Shown here in pieces: positions 16,282 through 23,805 of a stretch of 35,677 nucleotides of DNA. The notes beneath the pieces were generated by a model. It was not told the DNA's origin. It did not search any database and was given only the letters and a program-made list of their open reading frames with translations. Source of the stretch: Comamonadaceae bacterium (GTDB lineage: Bacteria; Pseudomonadota; Gammaproteobacteria; Burkholderiales; Burkholderiaceae_C); contig CANJPU010000056.1 in assembly GCA_947476285.1 (NCBI GenBank), forward strand, positions 1 through 35,677. Reading direction: 5' to 3'. Every line of letters starts with the position of its first letter. Positions within the stretch are counted from its first letter, which is position 1. The position numbers and the translations under genes are program-made.

Positions 16282-17448
16282 TCACCAGGCAGCCTCCAGC
16301 ATCTCTTGCACCTGCGCGGCCGAGCTGACGGTGCGCGGATTGACGTAGAGCCCCTTTTCCCCCATGACCTTGGCGGCCACTTCGGGCAGCAGGTTGCGCG
16401 ACATGCCGGTGTCGCGCAGCCTGCGGCGCACGCCGATTTGCTCTTGCAGCCAGCGCACCCTGTCGATGGCGGCCTGAGCGGTGGCGCTGCTGGCGCCCAA
16501 GGCCATGGCACATGCGGCCATGTCCGATGCGGCGACTGGGTCCACGCTGTTGAATGCCATTGCGTGCGGCAAGATGATGCTGTTGGCGTCCCCATGCGAA
16601 ATGCCCGCTACCGCGCCCAGCACATGGCAGGCGGCGTGGTGAATGCAGGTTCTTGCATTCAGCAATGCCAGGCCGGACAAATGGGCTGCCATCAATGCCT
16701 TGCCCCTGGCAGCAGCCGAAGAAGGGTCAGCGGCCACGGCGGGCAGCGCCTGCATGAACAGGCCCATCGCATACAGCGCAAGAGCCGCTGTCACTGGCGT
16801 CTGAACCTTGGAGTAAAGACCTTCGATGCAGTGAGCCAGGCCGTTCATGCCGCTGGCCAGAAAGACATGGGCTGGCACTTCAGTGCTGGCGGCCGGGTCG
16901 ATCACGATCAGCCTGGAGGCAAGCTTGAAATCCACCAGTATCAACTTGCGCCCATCTTCCGTGCGCACGCTTCCACCAGGGGCAACCTCGGCAGCAGACA
17001 AGGTGGTGGGTATGGCCACAATGGGCAGCTTGGGCGCATCCAGGCGGGGAACAAACAGATCGGCTGGTGGTGTGAAACGGGTGGCGCAGGTTTCAAGATC
17101 GCGGTCTTCGGCCAGCCACAACGCGGCCGCCTTGCAGGCATCCGATGCGCTGCCGCCACCCACGGCGATGAAGCCATCGGCTGCGTGGTTGCGCGCCAGG
17201 TCGCGCAAGCGTGCGACTTCGCCTATGGGTGAATGCTCCGGCATGCCGGTGCATTCGGCCAGATCGAGGCCTGACAGGGCCTGAATGGTGTTGCGATAAA
17301 CGGTGGATGCTGCGGTGCGACGCCCCGCCACCAGGATGGGTCTGCTGATGGACAGCTCTGCCAGTTCTGCCTTGAGTTGTGCGAGACAGCCGTCGCCAAA
17401 GACCAGCTTGGATGGCGCGTTGCGATGCGCGAAGTGAGACGGGATCAT
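16282..17448 (-). CDS. Iron-containing alcohol dehydrogenase, maleylacetate reductase-like
   Basis: This 388-residue protein is a group III iron-type dehydrogenase. GGGSASDACKA binds the dinucleotide, IPTTLSAAEV follows, and the metal region SGMNGLAHCIE plus IHHAACHVLG and ISHGDANSIILPHAMAFN matches maleylacetate reductases, in which the usual first metal Asp is replaced by Asn. Maleylacetate reductase converts maleylacetate to 3-oxoadipate with NADH; a related oxo-dicarboxylate is possible here. The gene is on the minus strand, convergent with the Bug gene ending at 16263 (18-base gap), and divergent from the Bug gene at 17589. The GGTATA-type operator sits between the divergent starts. There is no ring-cleavage dioxygenase nearby, so classical aromatic breakdown is not supported. 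Confidence 0.87.
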   Translation of the reverse strand: MIPSHFAHRNAPSKLVFGDGCLAQLKAELAELSISRPILVAGRRTAASTVYRNTIQALSGLDLAECTGMPEHSPIGEVARLRDLARNHAADGFIAVGGGSASDACKAAALWLAEDRDLETCATRFTPPADLFVPRLDAPKLPIVAIPTTLSAAEVAPGGSVRTEDGRKLILVDFKLASRLIVIDPAASTEVPAHVFLASGMNGLAHCIEGLYSKVQTPVTAALALYAMGLFMQALPAVAADPSSAAARGKALMAAHLSGLALLNARTCIHHAACHVLGAVAGISHGDANSIILPHAMAFNSVDPVAASDMAACAMALGASSATAQAAIDRVRWLQEQIGVRRRLRDTGMSRNLLPEVAAKVMGEKGLYVNPRTVSSAAQVQEMLEAAW

Positions 17449-17516
17449 TTAGGGCACCTCATTGTGTGTGCCGCTGCATGGCTTGTGCGCCAAGCATGGA
17501 CACGAAGCGAAAGGCG

Positions 17517-17533
17517 GGTATACACTGGTACAC
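17517..17533. promoter_or_regulatory. Candidate GntR/FCD operator, site 2
   Basis: The sequence GGTATACACTGGTACAC contains two GTAYAC half sites starting at 17518 and 17528, 10 bases apart. An overlapping inverted repeat, TGGTACACCA, lies at 17526-17535. The site lies between the divergent genes starting at 17448 and 17589. Confidence 0.6.
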
Positions 17534-17588
17534 CATCTTATCCGGGTGGCCGTCCGCGCATGTCTTGCCCCAATTTGTGGAGTATTCG

Positions 17589-18578
17589 ATGCACCCGAAA
17601 ACGAACTTGTCCCGACGCAGTCTTGCCGGCCTTGTGCTGGGTGCGGCCGCGCTGCTCTGGCCCCTGGCAAGCTTTGCACAGACCTATCCTTCCAAGCCAG
17701 TCAAGATCGTGGTGGCATTCTCGGCGGGCGGCACCACTGACATTCTGGCTCGCATGCTTGCGCAGAAACTGTCTGACGCAATGGGTCAGCCCTTTGTGGT
17801 GGAGAACAAGCCCGGTGCGGGCGGCATCCTGGGCAATGACTTCGTGGCCAAGTCACCGGCCGATGGTTACACGCTGCTGATGGGGTCCGCCAGTTCGCTC
17901 GCGGTGAACGTGAGCCTGTACAAATCTTTCCCCTACGATCCGCAGAAAGACTTGGCCCCGCTGATGCAGGTGGCCACTGGCCCCTTCGTGATCGTGGTGA
18001 ACCCTGGGGTGCCAGCAAAAAATCTACCCGAGCTCATTGCGTTGGCCAAGGCCAAACCGGGGCAGGTGAACTTTGGCACCTCGGGCAATGGCACATCCTT
18101 GCATCTGGCCGGTGAGCTTCTCAACACCATGGCCGACATCAAGCTCACCCATGTTCCGTACAAAGGCACGGGCCCGGCCATGATGGACACCATCGCGGGC
18201 CAGGTGCAGATGACGATCAGCGACATGGTGCCCTTCGTGCCGCACATTCAGGCGGGCCGTTTGCGTGCGCTGGCACAGACGACGGCGCAGCGCTCCAAGC
18301 TCTTGCCCGATCTGCCCACGGTGGCCGAGTCAGTGCCGGGCTATGACGCAACCTCCTGGTACGGCCTGATGGTGCCGGCCAATACGCCGCAGGCCATCAT
18401 CCAGAGGCTGCATGCCGAGCTGAGCAAGATCATGCAAAGCGCGGATGTGAAGCAGCGCTATTCGCAACTGGGCGTGGACCCAGTGGTCAATACGCCTGAG
18501 CAGTTCAAGGCCTATATACAGTCAGAGACTGCCAAATGGGCCGAGGTGGTGAAGCGCTCGGGCGCCAAGGTGGAGTGA
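17589..18578 (+). CDS. Bug/TctC-family periplasmic solute-binding protein, Tat-like signal
   Basis: This is a 329-residue Bug protein. I chose ATG 17589 because GGAG lies 6 bases upstream and the signal peptide begins there; the upstream open frame has no family similarity. The signal contains SRRSLAGL (Arg9-Arg10), a hydrophobic core and the cleavage-like SFA-Q at residue 30, so Tat export is possible. Bug motifs present are FSAGGTTD, ENKPGAGG, SPADGYTL and HVPYKGTGPA. It is a single-gene unit, convergent with the DUF4387 gene (14-base gap). Its promoter region contains operator site 2. The expected ligand is a carboxylate or amide taken up for the nearby pathways. Confidence 0.92.
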   Translation: MHPKTNLSRRSLAGLVLGAAALLWPLASFAQTYPSKPVKIVVAFSAGGTTDILARMLAQKLSDAMGQPFVVENKPGAGGILGNDFVAKSPADGYTLLMGSASSLAVNVSLYKSFPYDPQKDLAPLMQVATGPFVIVVNPGVPAKNLPELIALAKAKPGQVNFGTSGNGTSLHLAGELLNTMADIKLTHVPYKGTGPAMMDTIAGQVQMTISDMVPFVPHIQAGRLRALAQTTAQRSKLLPDLPTVAESVPGYDATSWYGLMVPANTPQAIIQRLHAELSKIMQSADVKQRYSQLGVDPVVNTPEQFKAYIQSETAKWAEVVKRSGAKVE

Positions 18579-18592
18579 GTACTGGCGCAGGG

Positions 18593-18901
18593 TCATGGAA
18601 TCTCGATGTCCATGAGCGGCGCATACTGCTGCCCGCCATGGCCATCGCTGTCACCCACATCGCCTTGTATGACGGGCCGTGGTATCGAGGCCTTCACCGC
18701 AAGTGCGTGGTCGCAATAGAAGAACTGCACTTGCGCCGGCGCCAGCCGATAGAGCGATGCGATGGTCTCGCGGGTAAGCATGCCTGAATCCCTGACGCGA
18801 CCATAGGTCTGCGCGTCGTCAAACATGATGTCGAATGTGAGCACGAACGGGCCCGCGTTCTTGCTGCGGATCAAGCGCGCCAGCGAGGCGAGCCGGCTCA
18901 T
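18593..18901 (-). CDS. DUF4387 family protein
   Basis: This 102-residue protein matches the DUF4387 family, with the typical opening LARLIRSKNAGPFVLTFDIMF. The ATG at 18901 overlaps the stop of the AtuA-like gene by 4 bases (ATGA in transcript sense), so the two are translationally coupled. DUF4387 proteins are usually found next to or fused with AtuA/DUF1446 proteins and are thought to be their small partner, as the C-terminal part of AtuA-like acyclic terpene utilisation proteins. No catalytic role is established. A much longer open frame upstream exists but overlaps the AtuA gene and was rejected. Confidence 0.85.
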   Translation of the reverse strand: MSRLASLARLIRSKNAGPFVLTFDIMFDDAQTYGRVRDSGMLTRETIASLYRLAPAQVQFFYCDHALAVKASIPRPVIQGDVGDSDGHGGQQYAPLMDIEIP

Positions 18902-20307
18902 GACGCCGCCCCTTGGCCGGCCTGCGCGCCGACGCGAATCAATTCCATTGGAAACATCTCGAATGGGTCCGATGGCTGGACCACCTGGTTCATGTTGAAG
19001 CGATAAACCGGCCCGCGGTCCAGCGCGTTGTAGGGCAATGCCACTGCGGTGATCAGGCCGCTCCACTGCGGGATCGGCAGATGCAGGGCCTGATGACGCA
19101 CGATGCCGGCCAGTGAGTGGGCGATCGCCTGCGTGGGTGCCGTCATCTCGAACACCAGGCACAACTCGTGAGAGCGGATTTCCTGCACTGGTTCAAGCTC
19201 TCCCATGGTGCCGTTCTTGCCGTAGATGCGCACGCCCAATTGCCAGCGGCCATCGAGCGTGTCGCCAAACACCATGCCCACGCGTGCTGCAATGCGGGTC
19301 TTGAGCCGCTCCATCCAGTCGTCGATCTGGCCGATGATGAATGGGTCGCGCACCGACCCGATCAGGATGCTCTGGTAGCCCGCCAACTCGGCGCCTTCGA
19401 GCTTGACGGTGTAGCGCTGCGCGTGCTCAAAGAGACTGCCGCTGACCTTCACGGTTCTGTCGTCGACTGCCTCGTACTGCGCCGCGCTCAGGTCCAGCGT
19501 GCCCGAGCATTCAATCAGGCGGAAAGGGTCGGCGTTCTCGTACAAGCTGTGCGATGCGATGCTCTGCGGCGTGCAACGCAGATCGGGATCGGGCGCGGCC
19601 ACCAGAAAATGATCACGGCGCAACCAGACGAACATGCAGTCCGGGCTCTTGCGATTGACCACGGCGGCAGCGCCGCATTCGAGGATCTTGGCCGCGTGCC
19701 AGGCCAGCCCCGGTGCAAAGCCGCGCATCAAGGGCACCGATGCAAAGATGGCCGTGTCGCTGGCGCGCCCCGCCAACACCACATCGGCGCCGCGCTCCAG
19801 CGCGCGGATGAATGGCTCGGCGCCCATCATGCCGACGATGTGCGCGCTGCGCCGGATGACGTCTTCGTCAAATGGCGGCGCGGGCTCCAGCGCGGTGATG
19901 CGGCCTTGCCGCAGGCGCTCGATGAGAAAGTCCTTGTCTTGCTCCGAATGAATGACAGCCAGATTGAAGGACAGCCCTTCCTTTTGTGCCACGTCGAGCA
20001 AAATGCGGCGCACCAGATCGAGCTGAAGATCGCCGCCACCTGTGCCGGCCGAGCCGATCAGAAGCGGTATGCCCAGCCTGCGCGCACCGGCCAGCATCAA
20101 GCGCAGATCGCGGGTAATGGCCTCCACCGGGAAGGCGGTGGTGCCAGCACCCAAGTACTCCGGCCCCGGATCGGTGGAGCCCGCGTCGCAGCCGATGACA
20201 TGCGGGCGCATCGCCAGTGCAGTCTCAAAGGACTGCTGTGAAAAGCCCGAGCCGCACACGCCGGTGGGCGAGAGGATGCGCAGCTCGTCGGAGTCGGAAT
20301 CTTGCAT
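18898..20307 (-). CDS. AtuA-like acyclic terpene utilisation family protein (DUF1446)
   Basis: This 469-residue protein belongs to the AtuA/DUF1446 family. Recognisable segments are CDAGSTDPGP near the N-terminus, LLIGSAGTGGGDLQLD, and GAEPFIRALERGADVVLAGRA. AtuA was named from citronellol/geraniol breakdown in Pseudomonas, but most family members lie in unrelated carboxylate clusters and their reaction is unknown. The ATG at 20307 shares a base with the stop of the upstream hydrolase gene (TGATG at 20305-20309), and its own stop overlaps the DUF4387 start. The three genes are therefore a tightly coupled cassette. The remaining Atu genes (carboxylase, lyase) are absent, so terpene catabolism is not indicated. 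Confidence 0.87.
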   Translation of the reverse strand: MQDSDSDELRILSPTGVCGSGFSQQSFETALAMRPHVIGCDAGSTDPGPEYLGAGTTAFPVEAITRDLRLMLAGARRLGIPLLIGSAGTGGGDLQLDLVRRILLDVAQKEGLSFNLAVIHSEQDKDFLIERLRQGRITALEPAPPFDEDVIRRSAHIVGMMGAEPFIRALERGADVVLAGRASDTAIFASVPLMRGFAPGLAWHAAKILECGAAAVVNRKSPDCMFVWLRRDHFLVAAPDPDLRCTPQSIASHSLYENADPFRLIECSGTLDLSAAQYEAVDDRTVKVSGSLFEHAQRYTVKLEGAELAGYQSILIGSVRDPFIIGQIDDWMERLKTRIAARVGMVFGDTLDGRWQLGVRIYGKNGTMGELEPVQEIRSHELCLVFEMTAPTQAIAHSLAGIVRHQALHLPIPQWSGLITAVALPYNALDRGPVYRFNMNQVVQPSDPFEMFPMELIRVGAQAGQGAAS

Positions 20308-21200
20308 CACTCGTCTGGCACTTGCTGTGCAAAGTGCGTCGCGATCTCGCTGCCCGTGGCCAACCAGACGCCGGGATGGCGGCAGACATAGGCCAACGCG
20401 CGATCGACCGCGCCGGCCCAATGCGGCACGCCAGATACAAACGGATGCAGCGCAATGGCCATCACACGCGGCGCCTGCTCAGACTCGCGGTAGAGCCAAT
20501 CGAACTGGCCCTTGATCAAGGTCTCGAACTCCTCGGCCGTGGCTTTCTGGTTGAAGAACTGCGAGGTGTCGTTCACGTGCAGGCTGTAGGGCACGGACAT
20601 CAGCGTCTTGCCCCCGACATTCATGCGAAAAGGCAGGTCATCACAAGCCCAGTCGGCAATGTATTGCACGCCTTCTTCCACCAGGTAGTCCAGGGTGTTC
20701 CAGGTCTCGGACAAGCCCGCGCCCAGCCAACCCTCGGGCCTGCGGCCGGTGGCCTTGGCGATGGTGGCCAGGGTGTCGTGGATCGCTTCTTTTTCTTGCT
20801 CGGGTGGCAATTCATTCAGGCGTACCGCGTTGGTCTGGCAGTGGCCCATGAACTCCCAATCCTGCTTGAGCGCCTGTTCGATGATTTGCGGGTGGTGTAT
20901 GCAGATGTCGCTGTTGAGCGAGACCGTTCCTCGAATGCCGTGGCGCTTGAACATCTCGAAGAAGCGCCACACACCGACTCGGTTGCCGTAGTCGCGAATG
21001 GCCCAGTTGCGCACGTTGGGAATCTTGGCGTGCGGTGGCGACACACGCTCGTTGCCAACACCGGGCATCGGATCGCTCAGATGAAAAAATTCGATGTTGG
21101 GTATCACCCAAACCGCAAGACGGTTGCCGTTGGGCCAACTGAAATGCTTGCGGCTGGTGATGGGCCGGTAGGGATAGGGACCGTAGGTGGACGCCTGCAT
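20307..21200 (-). CDS. Polysaccharide-deacetylase-fold amidohydrolase (imidase/allantoinase-like), copy B
   Basis: This 297-residue paralog of the protein at 6759 has the same motif order: WPNGNRLAVW, PNIEFFHL, AIRDYGNR with Asp70, DICIHHP, WEFMGHCQTN with His120 and Asn124, and WLGAGLSETWN. The ATG at 21200 was chosen by alignment with the N-terminus of copy A; an ATG at 21218 is also in frame. It heads the minus-strand cassette with the AtuA-like and DUF4387 genes. It is divergent from the Bug gene at 21374, across operator site 3. As with copy A, Asn replaces the second metal His of sugar deacetylases, which supports an imidase or allantoinase-type activity on a cytoplasmic cyclic amide. 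Confidence 0.85.
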   Translation of the reverse strand: MQASTYGPYPYRPITSRKHFSWPNGNRLAVWVIPNIEFFHLSDPMPGVGNERVSPPHAKIPNVRNWAIRDYGNRVGVWRFFEMFKRHGIRGTVSLNSDICIHHPQIIEQALKQDWEFMGHCQTNAVRLNELPPEQEKEAIHDTLATIAKATGRRPEGWLGAGLSETWNTLDYLVEEGVQYIADWACDDLPFRMNVGGKTLMSVPYSLHVNDTSQFFNQKATAEEFETLIKGQFDWLYRESEQAPRVMAIALHPFVSGVPHWAGAVDRALAYVCRHPGVWLATGSEIATHFAQQVPDE

Positions 21201-21284
21201 GCGGGTTGCCTTTCGCAAGTGGAAGGGTCAGGATGGGCGACGCACTTTTGCGATCAACAGAGTTCTCGCACGCTGCGCCAATCC

Positions 21285-21304
21285 GGTATACGATGGTATA
21301 CGAT
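21285..21304. promoter_or_regulatory. Candidate GntR/FCD operator, site 3 (best copy)
   Basis: A perfect 10-base tandem repeat, GGTATACGAT twice, occupies 21285-21304, giving GTATAC palindromes at 21286 and 21296. It lies in the divergent region between the starts at 21200 and 21374. The direct GGTATA repeat resembles the operator described for NanR, another GntR/FCD protein. Confidence 0.65.
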
Positions 21305-21373
21305 GTAGCGTCGCTCGTCTTGCCCCAGCTCGCCCCAGCTCGCCCTTCGTCGGGCTTTTCCAGGAGAGAACAG

Positions 21374-22357
21374 ATGAAGTTCACCCGGCACCTGACTGCA
21401 GGCATTTTGCGTGCGAGCTTGGGCTTGCTGCTGGCCATGCTGGCCACGGCCTCTGGCGCTGCGTACCCCGACAAGCCGATCAAGGTGGTGCTGGGGTTTG
21501 CCGCGGGCGGCGGCTCTGACATTTTCTTGCGGGCGATCGCACCTGCCATTGGCGAGGCACTGGGCCAACAATTGGTGGTGGAGAACCGCCCTGGCGCGGG
21601 TGGCAATGTGGCGATGATGGCGGTGGCGCAGGCCGCGCCCGATGGCTACACCTTGCTGATGGGTACGCCGGGCCTTGCCACCAACCCGAGTCTCTATGCA
21701 AACCTGGGCTTTGACCCGCTGCGCGATTTCGCGCCGGTCTCTCTGGTGGGCAGCGTGCAAAACGTATTGATCGTGAAGCCTTCGCTGGCGGTCAACTCAG
21801 TGGCCGAACTGGTCGCCTATGCCAAGGCCAACCCCGGCAAGCTGAACTATGCATCGCCAGGGTCAGGCACTTCGCTACACCTGGCTGGCGAGTTGTTCAA
21901 ATCGGTCGCGGGCATCAACATGGTTCACGTGGCCTATAAGGGCGGCGCGCAAGCGCTCAACGATGTGATGTCAGGCCAGGTGGACTTGATGTTCAATGTG
22001 CTGCCTTCGGCGCTGCCGCAGATCAAGGCTGGCAAGGTCAATGCGCTGGCTGTCACGGGCGCGCAGCGCGCCGATTCTCTGGCGGACAAGCCCACGATGA
22101 TCGAGGCCGGCATACCGGGCTACACCGCCATCACCTGGAACGGAATTCTCGCGCCGGCGGGCACGCCAAGAGATGTGGTGCAAAAGCTCAATGAAGCCAT
22201 CGTGCGCGTGCTGCGCACACCCGAAATGCGCCAGCGCCTGGCGGCCCTGGGGCAAGATGTGCTGGTGAGCACGCCAGACGAATTCGCCGCCTTCCTGCGG
22301 GATGAGAGCGTGAAGTGGCGACGCACCATCGAGGCAGGCGGCGTCAAGCTGCAATAG
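21374..22357 (+). CDS. Bug/TctC-family periplasmic solute-binding protein
   Basis: This 327-residue Bug protein starts at ATG 21374 behind GGAGA. A Sec-type signal peptide (Lys/Arg N-region, LLLAMLATASGAA) ends near residue 30. Ligand-site motifs are FAAGGGSD, ENRPGAGG, APDGYTLLM and HVAYKGGAQA. It heads a four-gene plus-strand unit with the divergent MmgE/PrpD protein, an amidase and another Bug protein. The upstream open frame to 21206 runs through the operator and was rejected. The two Bug genes bracketing the unit may bind different forms of the pathway substrate. Confidence 0.92.
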   Translation: MKFTRHLTAGILRASLGLLLAMLATASGAAYPDKPIKVVLGFAAGGGSDIFLRAIAPAIGEALGQQLVVENRPGAGGNVAMMAVAQAAPDGYTLLMGTPGLATNPSLYANLGFDPLRDFAPVSLVGSVQNVLIVKPSLAVNSVAELVAYAKANPGKLNYASPGSGTSLHLAGELFKSVAGINMVHVAYKGGAQALNDVMSGQVDLMFNVLPSALPQIKAGKVNALAVTGAQRADSLADKPTMIEAGIPGYTAITWNGILAPAGTPRDVVQKLNEAIVRVLRTPEMRQRLAALGQDVLVSTPDEFAAFLRDESVKWRRTIEAGGVKLQ

Positions 22358-22398
22358 AGCCAATCACCCATTCAACTTCAGCATTGCGGCAAGAAGAA

Positions 22399-23790
22399 AT
22401 GAACGAACTGCGCGAGCGTGTCGCCCACAATGTCCGGCATCTGGTGCAGTGGGCCACCAGCATCCAGGCCGACCAGATACCGCCGCAAGTGATGGCCCGA
22501 GCGGCACGCATATGGGCCGATGATATGGCCGCGATGATTGGCGCGCGCGACGAACCCGAGCTCGCCAGTTTTCATCGCCACATGCTGGCCCAGACACGCC
22601 CGCAAGAGGCCACTGTGTGGCGCGGCGGCGCGCATCGCACCGACCGCATCAGCGCGGCTGTGGCCAATGCGGTGGCCACCAACTGGCTGGAACTCGACGA
22701 AGGCTACCGCCCCACGCCCTGCCACGCTGGGCTTTATGTGCTGCCTGCCTTGTTGTCTGAGGCCGAGACTTCAAGTCTGAGCTGCAAGGAATTATTGCGG
22801 GCACTGGTGCTGGGCTATGAGATCGTGACGCGCATCGCCAGGGCATGGACGGTGGAGGCTGTCATCATGCAATCGCATGGCCGCTATGGCGCGGTGGGCG
22901 CAGCGGCCGGCGCGGGGCTGGCGCGGCGGATTGATGCGGACACCTTGGTGGCCGCGCTGGGCGGCGCGGCCACCTTGATCGGGCCGGCGCCGCGCAATCA
23001 CTTGACCGAAGGCGCACTCATACGCAATGCCTGGCCAGCCAGCGGCGCATGGAATGGACTCATGGCACTGGAGTGGGCGAGCTGCGGCATGGGCGGCATT
23101 GCGGCCGGCTTCTTCGATGTGTACAGCACGGTGCTGGGCGGACAGGCCCAACCTGATCGACTGCTTGCCCAGCTTGGCGAGAACTGGGCGGTGCAAGAGG
23201 GCTACACCAAGATCTATGCGTGCTGCCAGCATCTGCATTCTGCGGTGGAGGCCGCACTGGAACTGCGCGCGAGCCATCCTGAAGTTGGCGTACCCGGGCA
23301 GATTGAATCGATCGAAGTGCACACGCATTCGCTTGCGCTGCCGCTTGTCAATGCGCAGCCGCACAGCACGCTGGGCGCAAAGTTCTCCATGCCCCATGCG
23401 ATGGCAGCGGCCTTGGTCATGGGCGAAGCGGGCGCTGGTGCGTTCAATGCGCAATCGCTGGCCGACCCAGCCATTGCGCCGCTGCGTTCACGCGTATCGA
23501 CCATGGCCTGGTCGCCAGAGCTGCCCCCGCCCAACGACAGGCCCGCCCGCGTGACGGTGCGTTTGCAAGGTGGCCGACACTTCAGCGCCGAATGCCTCAG
23601 TGCCAGCGGCGGCCCGGATCGCCCCTTGCCCCAGGATGTGTGGATGGACAAAATGCGCTCACTGGCCGAGCCTGCCTATCCCGGCATCACTGATATCTTT
23701 TCGCAGATCGTGGCGGGCGATGAGGGCCGGCTGGCGCAGCATTGGCCTGCGCTGGTGCGCGAGATCTGCCAGGGCGCAGCACAAGCTTGA
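22399..23790 (+). CDS. Divergent MmgE/PrpD family protein (paralog 6, atypical active site)
   Basis: This 463-residue protein is the sister of paralog 5 (9036-10433). The two share DRISAA(V/L)AN, LELDEGYR, PCHAGLYVLPALL, and CCQHLHSAVEA followed by KFS. Where canonical family members have KPLH, this one has IRNAWP, so the lysine is Arg and the histidine is Trp, as in paralog 5. ATG 22399 lies just after an AAGAAG purine stretch; the in-frame ATG at 22315 overlaps the Bug gene and was rejected. It is followed after 15 bases by an amidase gene. A non-canonical reaction on an amide-derived substrate is possible but unproven. Confidence 0.86.
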   Translation: MNELRERVAHNVRHLVQWATSIQADQIPPQVMARAARIWADDMAAMIGARDEPELASFHRHMLAQTRPQEATVWRGGAHRTDRISAAVANAVATNWLELDEGYRPTPCHAGLYVLPALLSEAETSSLSCKELLRALVLGYEIVTRIARAWTVEAVIMQSHGRYGAVGAAAGAGLARRIDADTLVAALGGAATLIGPAPRNHLTEGALIRNAWPASGAWNGLMALEWASCGMGGIAAGFFDVYSTVLGGQAQPDRLLAQLGENWAVQEGYTKIYACCQHLHSAVEAALELRASHPEVGVPGQIESIEVHTHSLALPLVNAQPHSTLGAKFSMPHAMAAALVMGEAGAGAFNAQSLADPAIAPLRSRVSTMAWSPELPPPNDRPARVTVRLQGGRHFSAECLSASGGPDRPLPQDVWMDKMRSLAEPAYPGITDIFSQIVAGDEGRLAQHWPALVREICQGAAQA

Positions 23791-23805
23791 TGCACAGGAG
23801 CGGCA

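Noticed and set aside
16282..17448. Chlorocatechol/hydroxyquinol aromatic pathway
   Set aside because: A maleylacetate-reductase-like gene is present, but no ring-cleavage dioxygenase, cycloisomerase or hydrolase is in the window.
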